Shown: one piece after another, positions 1 through 5,311 of the stretch | Layout of the letters: the number at the start of each line of letters is the position of its first letter | Numbering within the stretch: position 1 is the first letter of the stretch | Origin: Desulfosporosinus sp. | GTDB lineage: Bacteria; Bacillota; Desulfitobacteriia; Desulfitobacteriales; Desulfitobacteriaceae | Length of the DNA: 5,311 nucleotides | Direction of reading: 5' to 3' | Assembly: GCA_016278585.1 (NCBI GenBank) | Contig: JADQBO010000338.1 | Span: 1-5,311, forward strand | Program-made: the position numbers and the translations under genes | Notes under the pieces: generated by a model | What the model was told of the DNA's origin: nothing | The model's input: the letters and a program-made list of their open reading frames with translations, nothing else | The model's database searches: none

Positions 1-46
1 GGACAGGTGCACTGTTTTGCCTTAAGGCAAAACAGTGCACCTGTCC
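1..46. repeat. Perfect 46-bp palindrome at window edge
   Basis: The first 46 bases equal their own reverse complement without a mismatch, with the centre in the TTAA at 22-25. Each arm is 23 bases, beginning GGACAGGTGCAC and ending in GCC next to the centre. As single-stranded DNA or RNA it could form a long hairpin with almost no loop. It is not followed by a T-run, so an intrinsic terminator is unlikely. Its form and its link to the 18-bp tandem repeat suggest a REP or MITE-like mobile repeat, possibly one mobilised by a REP-associated tyrosine transposase; that assignment is inference, since no transposase is in the window. The palindrome may continue to the left of base 1. Confidence 0.9.
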
Positions 47-73
47 CCTCGTTTCCACCTGTCCCCTCGTTTC
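38..73. repeat. Two tandem copies of an 18-bp repeat
   Basis: The unit CACCTGTCCCCTCGTTTC occurs twice back to back, at 38-55 and 56-73, without a mismatch. The first copy overlaps the last nine bases of the palindrome, so the palindrome arm and the tandem repeat share the CACCTGTCC sequence. This suggests a single composite element whose right end lies near base 73. Beyond it the sequence turns into AT-rich promoter DNA. Confidence 0.9.
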
Positions 74-97
74 GGTACGGAAGCTGTAAAACAAACG

Positions 98-126
98 GTT
101 ACATCGTTGGTAAAACAAGGTATAAT
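98..126 (+). promoter_or_regulatory. Candidate sigma-A promoter for the MBL-fold gene
   Basis: A perfect -10 box TATAAT lies at 121-126. A weaker -35 box GTTACA (four of six consensus bases) lies at 98-103, giving a 17-base spacer. Transcription would start near 133, leaving a leader of about 80 bases before the ATG at 213. A second TATAAT at 128-133 has TTGGTA at 107-112 with a shorter 15-base spacer and is the less likely choice. The promoter lies just right of the repeat block, so insertion of that element could have replaced older upstream control sequence. Confidence 0.6.
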
Positions 127-199
127 ATATAATAATACTTAAATTTGTGGCAGAGCATCTTGGAATAAGTGAATTTGCTACCTTGTAATTGATTAGTTT

Positions 200-204
200 G
201 GAGG
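200..204 (+). promoter_or_regulatory. Ribosome binding site that fixes the MBL-fold gene start
   Basis: GGAGG lies eight bases before the ATG at 213. It falls inside the longer open frame that could begin at the TTG at 189. The ATG is therefore the better start, and the eight residues upstream are probably not translated. Confidence 0.8.
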
Positions 205-212
205 CTTACACA

Positions 213-1178
213 ATGATTACTGAACTTTACCAAAATATTTTTATAAACGAGATACCTCTACCTAAAAACCCTCTAAAAGCGATCAACAGTTACATAATAG
301 TTTCGGAAAGTAGGAACTTGATCATCGATACAGGCTTTAATACAGTAGAATGCCTGACCGAGTTAATGAGGGGTATAGAAACACTTAACATTGACCTTAG
401 TAAGACTGATCTTTTAATTACCCATATGCATACGGATCACTCAGGTCTTGCTCCTGCCCTAAAAAAACGTGGAGTACAGGTCGTATATTTTAGTCCGATA
501 GATGGAGAAATCTTAAATCAAACTGCCAAACGGGATAAGTTTTATCGATTATTGAACACACAATTGGGCTTTGAAAGCTATGATTCCGTGGAATTTGGCA
601 AAGAGTTTGGGACTAGGCAGACAGAGCATCTTGAATATAGCCCCTTGTATGAAGGGAATAAAGTAATTATTGGCAATTATAGTTTCGAAGTCGTAGATAT
701 TCCCGGGCATACTCCTGGGCATATCGGGTTATATGAGAGAAATCACAGGTTATTTTTTTGTGGAGATCATATTCTAGATGAAATTACTCCGAATATTACC
801 TTTTGGGGATTTGAACAGGATATTTTAGGGACTTATTTTCAGAGTTTAAACAAGGTATATGAGTATGAAATCGATTACTTATTTACGGCACACAGGAAAG
901 TCACTAGGGATCATCAAAAAAGAATTACGGAGTTGCTACATCATCATGAAGAGCGCCTTAAAGAAATTTTATCGATTCTAAGAGAGGGGAGAAAAACTCC
1001 GATAGAAATGGCTGCATGTATGAGTTGGGATATAAGTCATAAGAAATGGGCTGATTTCCCATCTTCTCAAAAGTGGTTTGCTTCAGGAGAAGCACTTTCC
1101 CATTTAGAACATTTAGTCCATAAAGGACTGGTTGAGCGGCTAGATCAGGCTGGGGCACTCCTCTACGGCCTAAAATAA
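213..1178 (+). CDS. Metallo-beta-lactamase-fold metallohydrolase with C-terminal helical domain
   Basis: This 321-residue soluble protein is predicted to be a zinc- or iron-dependent hydrolase of the MBL superfamily; the substrate is unknown. The family motif HxHxDH is complete at H71, H73, D75 and H76. Further ligands are H166 in IPGHTPGH, D185 in CGDH and H227 in FTAH, so both metal sites look intact. The MBL fold fills about residues 1-235. Residues 236-321 are helical and charged (HHHEERLKEIL, then SHLEHLVHKGLVERL) and resemble the winged-helix tail of LACTB2/YqjP-like hydrolases. This architecture suits hydrolysis of thioesters, nucleic acids or small esters better than a true beta-lactamase, and no signal peptide is seen. 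The ATG at 213 is preferred over the in-frame TTG at 189 because GGAGG lies eight bases before it. The gene has its own promoter and terminator, so it seems monocistronic and not part of the hydroxyacid operon downstream. Confidence 0.92.
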   Translation: MITELYQNIFINEIPLPKNPLKAINSYIIVSESRNLIIDTGFNTVECLTELMRGIETLNIDLSKTDLLITHMHTDHSGLAPALKKRGVQVVYFSPIDGEILNQTAKRDKFYRLLNTQLGFESYDSVEFGKEFGTRQTEHLEYSPLYEGNKVIIGNYSFEVVDIPGHTPGHIGLYERNHRLFFCGDHILDEITPNITFWGFEQDILGTYFQSLNKVYEYEIDYLFTAHRKVTRDHQKRITELLHHHEERLKEILSILREGRKTPIEMAACMSWDISHKKWADFPSSQKWFASGEALSHLEHLVHKGLVERLDQAGALLYGLK

Positions 1179-1237
1179 ATTTAAGGGAGTTGGACCAGTG
1201 ATTGGTCATCATAGCATCCTTTAGCATAAGAGATGGA

Positions 1238-1265
1238 GGGAGGCGGTATGCCGACCTCCTTTGTT
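1238..1265 (+). terminator. Rho-independent terminator after the MBL-fold gene
   Basis: GGAGGCGG at 1239-1246 pairs with CCG at 1251-1253 and CCTCC at 1255-1259, with A1254 bulged out and a TATG loop. It is followed by a short T-rich stretch, TTTGTT, at 1260-1265. It lies 60 bases after the stop codon and would separate the MBL-fold gene from the operon that follows. The T-tract is short and broken by a G, so termination may be incomplete. Confidence 0.7.
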
Positions 1266-1281
1266 ACATTTTAAAGGATAT

Positions 1282-1310
1282 TTGGAGCGAATAGCGAAAT
1301 ATTATATATT
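1282..1310 (+). promoter_or_regulatory. Candidate promoter for the glcD-glcF-larA operon
   Basis: TTGGAG at 1282-1287 and TATATT at 1305-1310 are 17 bases apart. The -10 box matches five of six consensus bases, the -35 only three. The AT-rich inverted repeat AATAT-TAT-ATATT at 1298-1310 overlaps the -10 box and could be an operator, although such repeats are common by chance in AT-rich DNA. The implied leader is about 50 bases. A weak -35 would fit a promoter needing an activator, but no regulator gene is in the window. Confidence 0.4.
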
Positions 1311-1354
1311 CTTAGTAGTGTGAAAAAATTTTGTTGAATAAAGGAATCCCACTG

Positions 1355-1361
1355 AAGGAGG
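1355..1361 (+). promoter_or_regulatory. Strong ribosome binding site supporting a TTG start for glcD
   Basis: AAGGAGG lies nine bases before the TTG at 1371. No in-frame ATG occurs until well inside the FAD domain (Met97), so this site decides in favour of the TTG start. Confidence 0.85.
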
Positions 1362-1370
1362 CAAACTAGT

Positions 1371-2762
1371 TTGAGACCGGAGATCATTGAGAAACTTAGT
1401 GAAATTGTTGGAAAAGACAACTTATATACATCGTTAGAAGATCTATATTGTTATACCTATGATGCCTCTTTTGTAAAGGCAGATCTTAAGAAGGATTTAG
1501 CGGGAGTAGCTGTGTATCCAGGAAACACAGAAGAAATAGCGCAGATTCTCAAACTGGCAAATCAAGAGAGGATCCCGGTAATTCCACGGGGGGCAGGTTC
1601 AAATGTCAGCGGAGGTTCGATTTCCGTCGGAGATTGCATCGTCTTGGTTCTGAAGAGAATGAATAAACTATTAGAGCTTGACCCCAAAAATTTAATTGCG
1701 GTAGTGGAACCTGGCGTGATAACTAGCCAATTACAGAGGGAAGTCGAGGGAGTAGGCCTGTTTTATCCACCGGATCCTGCCAGTCAAGCTTTTTCAACGA
1801 TGGGCGGAAATGTGGCGGAATGTGCAGGAGGACCGCGTGGTGTAAAATACGGAGTAACTCGAGACTATGTTATTGGGCTCGAGGTAGTGCTTCCAACCGG
1901 AGAGGTTATGAATACTGGTGGAAGGACGATTAAGAATGTCACGGGATACGATATGACGAAACTATTCACTGGTTCAGAGGGAACGTTGTGTGTGATCACC
2001 AAAATCATTGTTAAACTTATCCCTTTACCGGAAGCTAAGAGCACCATGATGGCGGTTTTCCCTGAGATTGAACAAGCGTGTGAGACGGTTTCTGAGATTA
2101 TTGCTGTGGGGTTAGTTCCTTGCTCACTTGAGTTGCTGGATAATATTTACATTAGAAATATCGAGGAATATGCTCAGGTCGGGCTGCCCACGGAGGCGGG
2201 AGCCGTGCTGTTAATAGAAGTTGATGGGGATTCGGAAATTTTAGCGAAACAGATTGGGAAGATAGAGCAAATCTGCAGTCGGTTAGGGGCTGTCCAGATC
2301 CGAGTAGCCAAGACGAAAGAGGAATCTGAAGAATTATGGCGCGCGCGTCGCTCAGCCTTTGCAGCTGTTTCGAGGGTAAAGCCGACTATTATCGGGGAGG
2401 ATGCAACCGTTCCACGGAGCAGTATTCCGGCTGCTGTGAGGCGTATTCAGGAAATTGCAGCTAAGTATGAAATTATCATTGCGATACTCGGACATGCAGG
2501 CGATGGCAATTTGCATGCCACGATCCTTACCGATGAGACGAATCAAGAGGAGATGTCAAGGGTCGAAAAGGCCATCGATGAGATTTTTGTCGCCACAGTC
2601 GAATTGGGCGGATCTTTAAGTGGTGAGCACGGCATTGGGCGGGCTAAATCTAAGTTTATTACCCTGCAGATCGGGGAGGTTGGACTACAAGTTCAACACC
2701 AAATTAAAATGGCCCTTGACCCTAATAATATTTTAAACCCTGGCGTAATGTTTGGAGCGTGA
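1371..2762 (+). CDS. glcD: FAD-linked D-2-hydroxyacid dehydrogenase (GlcD / D-lactate dehydrogenase type)
   Basis: This 463-residue flavoprotein is of the vanillyl-alcohol-oxidase/PCMH superfamily and is predicted to oxidise a D-2-hydroxyacid (D-lactate or glycolate) to its 2-oxoacid, reducing FAD. The N-terminal FAD_binding_4 domain (about 40-215) shows PRGAGSNVSGG at 72-82, PPDPAS at 133-138, GGNVAECAGGPRGVKYG at 145-161 and NVTGYDMTKLFTGSEGTL at 189-206. The C-terminal FAD-oxidase_C domain (about 220-460) shows GHAGDGNLH at 374-382, SGEHGIG at 417-423 and DPNNILNPG at 450-458; H375, H382, E419 and H420 sit where the family binds metal and substrate. Length and motifs are normal and the gene looks intact. 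It starts at TTG behind a strong ribosome binding site and ends four bases before the start of the iron-sulfur subunit gene. No GlcE-like third subunit is present, as in the two-gene D-lactate dehydrogenases of many anaerobes. The exact substrate cannot be read from the sequence. Confidence 0.94.
   Translation: MRPEIIEKLSEIVGKDNLYTSLEDLYCYTYDASFVKADLKKDLAGVAVYPGNTEEIAQILKLANQERIPVIPRGAGSNVSGGSISVGDCIVLVLKRMNKLLELDPKNLIAVVEPGVITSQLQREVEGVGLFYPPDPASQAFSTMGGNVAECAGGPRGVKYGVTRDYVIGLEVVLPTGEVMNTGGRTIKNVTGYDMTKLFTGSEGTLCVITKIIVKLIPLPEAKSTMMAVFPEIEQACETVSEIIAVGLVPCSLELLDNIYIRNIEEYAQVGLPTEAGAVLLIEVDGDSEILAKQIGKIEQICSRLGAVQIRVAKTKEESEELWRARRSAFAAVSRVKPTIIGEDATVPRSSIPAAVRRIQEIAAKYEIIIAILGHAGDGNLHATILTDETNQEEMSRVEKAIDEIFVATVELGGSLSGEHGIGRAKSKFITLQIGEVGLQVQHQIKMALDPNNILNPGVMFGA
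2754..2757 (+). promoter_or_regulatory. Ribosome binding site for glcF inside the end of glcD
   Basis: GGAG lies within the last codons of glcD, nine bases before the ATG at 2767. The glcD stop at 2760-2762 falls between this site and the ATG, so the two genes are probably translationally coupled. The in-frame TTG at 2752 would use no comparable binding site and is less likely as a start. Confidence 0.7.
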
Positions 2763-2766
2763 TGAG

Positions 2767-4062
2767 ATGGAACGGTCATTTAAGTCTTGGAAGAGAGAAG
2801 TTATCCGCTGCATTCGGTGCGGTGCCTGTCAAAACGTCTGTCCAGTCTTCAGTGAGTTACAGGCAGAATCTACAGTTGCCAGAGGACGAGTGAAGCTGAT
2901 CCGTGGAGTCATCGATCAAGAATTGGATCTAACGGAAGGTTTTATCAACAAAATGTCATTGTGCTTAATGTGTAAGGCTTGCGTAGTGAACTGTCCGAGT
3001 GGTGTGAACGTCGACAAGTTAGTGGAAGCAGCCCGCAAGGAAATTGTAGAGAGGAAGGGACTCTCTCCTCTTAAAAAATTGATCTTTCGTTTAGTTTTGA
3101 AAAACCGTTGGGTGTTCAATACGGGAATGCGGACGGGACAAATTTTTCAAGGCCTAATCTTCCGTAAAGGGCCTAATGGCCTGGGAATGTTGCCGAGGAT
3201 GTCCCTGGGAATAGACAAGAGAAGACTTCTGTCTCCACTCGCTCTAAAACCGTTTAAAACTATATATCCAGAAGTCATCAAAGTTCCAGAACCCACCATG
3301 AGGGTAGCCTTTTTTACGGGGTGTATGATCAACTACATCTATACGGATACTGGTCAGGCTGTCGTTAATGTTCTCAAACGCAATGGAGTAGAGGTTGTCA
3401 TACCTGCTCTCCAAAATTGTTGTGGCACCCCAGTAAGGATTAACGGGGACTATGAAACGGCTAGAGAGATGGCGAAGGCCAATATCGATGTCTTCCTGAA
3501 GGAAGAGGTTGATACCGTTGTCGTGGCCTGTGGCACCTGCGGCTTAAGTCTGAAGGAAGAGTATACTGAGTTACTCGAGGATGATCCAATCTATGCAGAA
3601 AAGGCTAAGAAACTTGGCGCTAAGATCAAGGATTTTACCGAACTGGTGGTTTCCTTAGAGGGGTTTGAAAATAAGATGGGCCATTTGCCAATTAAGGTTA
3701 CCTACCATGACCCTTGTCATCTCGTTAGGGGGCTAAAGATCAAAGAACAACCTCGACAGATTATTAGAGGTATCCCAGGGGTTTCTTTTGAAGAAATGAA
3801 TAAACCGGATACCTGTTGTGGTAGCGGAGGTTCATTTAGCTTGTATCACTATGAGCTTTCTACCAAAATTAATGATAATAAAGTCCAAACAATTAGTCAG
3901 ACCGGTGCAGAGGTGTTGGCGACCGGGTGTTCTGCTTGTCGAATGCACATCGAAGACGGTCTAAATCGCCAAGGAATTGGGGTACAGGTGATGCATACTG
4001 CACAACTTCTAGAAATGGCTTATGAAGCCAAGGAACTCTGTGGAAAAGCTCCGTTAAAATAA
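2767..4062 (+). CDS. glcF: Iron-sulfur/CCG-domain electron-transfer subunit (GlcF type)
   Basis: This 431-residue partner of the GlcD-type dehydrogenase would take electrons from its FAD and pass them to a membrane or soluble acceptor. Two 4Fe-4S motifs lie near the N-terminus: C15, C18, C21 and C25 followed by Pro, and C66, C69, C72 and C76 followed by Pro. Two cysteine-rich CCG domains (PF02754), as in GlcF and HdrD/HdrB-like proteins, follow. The first has C186 (FFTGC), C218-C219-G (NCCG) and C255/C258 (ACGTC); the second has C317 (HDPCH), C350-C351-G (TCCGSGG) and C388/C391 (GCSAC). All expected cysteines are present and the length is normal. I see no convincing membrane-spanning segment, so attachment to the membrane would be peripheral. 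The ATG at 2767 is preferred over an in-frame TTG at 2752 because GGAG lies nine bases before the ATG. The physiological electron acceptor (quinone, ETF or other) is not shown by the sequence. Confidence 0.94.
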   Translation: MERSFKSWKREVIRCIRCGACQNVCPVFSELQAESTVARGRVKLIRGVIDQELDLTEGFINKMSLCLMCKACVVNCPSGVNVDKLVEAARKEIVERKGLSPLKKLIFRLVLKNRWVFNTGMRTGQIFQGLIFRKGPNGLGMLPRMSLGIDKRRLLSPLALKPFKTIYPEVIKVPEPTMRVAFFTGCMINYIYTDTGQAVVNVLKRNGVEVVIPALQNCCGTPVRINGDYETAREMAKANIDVFLKEEVDTVVVACGTCGLSLKEEYTELLEDDPIYAEKAKKLGAKIKDFTELVVSLEGFENKMGHLPIKVTYHDPCHLVRGLKIKEQPRQIIRGIPGVSFEEMNKPDTCCGSGGSFSLYHYELSTKINDNKVQTISQTGAEVLATGCSACRMHIEDGLNRQGIGVQVMHTAQLLEMAYEAKELCGKAPLK

Positions 4063-4080
4063 GGGGGAAATATAAGTAGG

Positions 4081-5311
4081 ATGAATAACTTCGAACTTGC
4101 CTATGGTAAAGAATCCTTGTCCTTTAAGCTACCACCTTCTATGAAGGTAAAGGAGATTATAGCAAAAACCAGTCAACCAATTCTAGATATAGAACAGGCT
4201 ATCCTCCATGCTATCGCTCATCCTCTTGGCACGGCTCCACTTATCGAGGTGGTAAGCCCAGGGGATAAAGTGGTTATTGTAGTTAGTGATATTACACGAC
4301 TATGGGTACGGACAGATGTTCTTTTACCAGTGTTGCTGGATGTTTTAAATTCTGCTGGAGTGCCAGATCAGGACATTTCGATTGTCACGGCTACTGGGGA
4401 CCACCGATTGCATACATTAGAAGAACACAAGGCAATTTGTGGGGCGAAGGTCTTGACGAGGGTTTCTGTTTTCGACCATGAGTGTCGCGCTGAGGATTTA
4501 GTGGACTTGGGTAAATCCTCCCAGGGAACCCCCATTGTTATAAATCGTCGAGTTTGGGAAGCGGATAAGGTGATTCTAACCGGTGGAATTGCTTATCATT
4601 TACTCGCAGGATTTGGTGGTGGTCGTAAGTCAATTGCGCCCGGAGTTTGTGGCTACGAGATGATTCAGCAAAACCATGCCTTGGCACTTAAAGGAGGAGG
4701 TTCTTCTGGGATTAATCCATACATACAGACTGGAAAAATGGAGGGTAATCCGGTTGCTGAGGATATGTTAGAAATTGCGCGTCTAGTAGGCGTGGATTTC
4801 ATACTAAACGTTGTTGTTAACGAGAAGAAGGAATTTGTCTATATTGCAGCGGGTGATTTGCATCAGGCACATTTAGAAGGTTGCCGAATAACTGAAGACA
4901 TCTTCGGTATTGAAATCGAAGAAAAGGCTGACCTAGTCATTGTTTCAAGCGGTGGGTACCCCAAAGATACTCAGCTTTACCAATCAATCAAGGCTTTAGA
5001 TAATGCCAGTTATGCAGTCAAAGAAGGTGGGGTTATTATCCTGGTTAGCGAATGCTCAGAGGGAGTAGGGTCGCAACCGTTTCAGGATTTTTTTAAGCAG
5101 GGCGAGGTGGCGGAAATGAATGCCAGACTTCATGCTGATTTTACTATGCCGGGCTATATAAGCTTGAAAACAGCGAGTATCTGCCAAAAGTCGCCAGTGA
5201 TTTTGATGAGTTCATTGCCGGATGATTTAGTTAAACATGTAACGATGATTCCCACTCATTGCCCGGCAGAAGCCATGCAGTTGGCAAGTCAATTACTTGG
5301 ACATCAACCTA
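4081..5311 (+). CDS. larA: LarA-family nickel-pincer 2-hydroxyacid racemase (lactate racemase-like), 3' end cut off
   Basis: The frame is open from ATG 4081 to the window edge: 410 complete codons, against about 425 in known LarA, so only a few residues are missing. The family interconverts D- and L-2-hydroxyacids by hydride transfer on a nickel-pincer nucleotide bound to a lysine. The known LarA residues (Lactobacillus plantarum numbering) have counterparts: SDITR at 69-73 (D72/R75), TGDHR at 105-109 with H108 (catalytic H108), H173 in AYHLLAGFGGGRK (catalytic H174), K183 (cofactor lysine K184), H199 (nickel ligand H200) and K295 in GGYPKD (K298). It therefore looks catalytically competent. 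An in-frame stop at 4060-4062 rules out an earlier standard start. The likely ribosome binding site AAGGGGGA at 4061-4068 is 12 bases from the ATG, longer than ideal. It lies 18 bases after glcF with no terminator between, so it is probably the third gene of the operon. Lactate is the default substrate; other hydroxyacids are possible because LarA homologues vary. Confidence 0.9.
   Translation, partial: MNNFELAYGKESLSFKLPPSMKVKEIIAKTSQPILDIEQAILHAIAHPLGTAPLIEVVSPGDKVVIVVSDITRLWVRTDVLLPVLLDVLNSAGVPDQDISIVTATGDHRLHTLEEHKAICGAKVLTRVSVFDHECRAEDLVDLGKSSQGTPIVINRRVWEADKVILTGGIAYHLLAGFGGGRKSIAPGVCGYEMIQQNHALALKGGGSSGINPYIQTGKMEGNPVAEDMLEIARLVGVDFILNVVVNEKKEFVYIAAGDLHQAHLEGCRITEDIFGIEIEEKADLVIVSSGGYPKDTQLYQSIKALDNASYAVKEGGVIILVSECSEGVGSQPFQDFFKQGEVAEMNARLHADFTMPGYISLKTASICQKSPVILMSSLPDDLVKHVTMIPTHCPAEAMQLASQLLGHQP

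Noticed and set aside
1..55. Palindrome read as a terminator of an upstream gene
   Set aside because: No T-run follows on either side of the hairpin in view (the right side is CCTCGTTTC), and the tandem repeats fit a mobile repeat better.
189..212. N-terminal extension of the MBL-fold protein from TTG 189
   Set aside because: The GGAGG ribosome binding site lies inside this extension, at the right distance from the ATG at 213.
1193..1207. Small inverted repeat GACCA-GTGAT-TGGTC after the MBL-fold gene
   Set aside because: The stem is only five base pairs, has no T-tract and lies before the better terminator; it could easily occur by chance.
958..1227. 89-codon open frame on the - strand over the end of the MBL-fold gene
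   Set aside because: It lies opposite a well-supported coding region, has no recognisable domain and is best explained as a shadow frame.
2752..2766. N-terminal extension of GlcF from TTG 2752
   Set aside because: The ATG at 2767 has GGAG at good spacing, while the TTG overlaps glcD and lacks a comparable site.
1865..3332. Four short - strand open frames (1865-2047, 2352-2546, 2916-3119, 3147-3332)
   Set aside because: All lie wholly inside glcD or glcF on the opposite strand, are 60-67 codons long and show no domain; they are shadows.

Overview
The window is a 5.3 kb piece of bacterial chromosome holding four genes, all on the + strand. Its moderately AT-rich composition, strong AGGAGG-type ribosome binding sites, use of a TTG start and gene content suggest a Firmicute. 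An anaerobic clostridium of the Desulfosporosinus/Desulfitobacterium kind is my guess, inferred from gene style and the left-edge repeat, and not proven by any marker in the window.

Layout: (1) 1-73 is a repeat block, a perfect 46-bp palindrome running into two exact tandem copies of an 18-bp unit. It looks like a REP/MITE-type mobile repeat or its right end. (2) 98-126 is a plausible sigma-A promoter, followed by a monocistronic gene at 213-1178 for a metallo-beta-lactamase-fold hydrolase with a C-terminal helical, probably winged-helix, domain. A hairpin terminator lies at about 1238-1265. (3) 1282-1310 is a weaker candidate promoter for a tightly packed operon: a GlcD-type FAD-linked 2-hydroxyacid dehydrogenase (1371-2762), a GlcF-type iron-sulfur/CCG subunit (2767-4062) and a LarA-family nickel-pincer 2-hydroxyacid racemase (4081 to the window end, cut off near its C-terminus). 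The gaps between these genes are 4 and 18 bases, with no terminator between them.

How the operon may work: GlcD oxidises a D-2-hydroxyacid (D-lactate or glycolate are the usual family substrates) to the 2-oxoacid on FAD. GlcF carries the electrons through two 4Fe-4S clusters and its CCG domains to an acceptor that cannot be seen here. The LarA homologue would interconvert L and D forms of the substrate, so a D-specific dehydrogenase could use both. D/L-lactate is the simplest reading, but LarA homologues act on several hydroxyacids and no permease, larB/C/E or electron-transfer flavoprotein gene is in the window to settle it.

No RNA gene, CRISPR array, complete insertion sequence or broken gene was seen. 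No stretch of more than 300 bases lacks a gene. The two non-coding stretches (1-212 and 1179-1370) hold the repeats, promoters and terminator listed. I found no strong sign of a wholly new system; the best leads are the repeat block and the racemase-dehydrogenase pairing.
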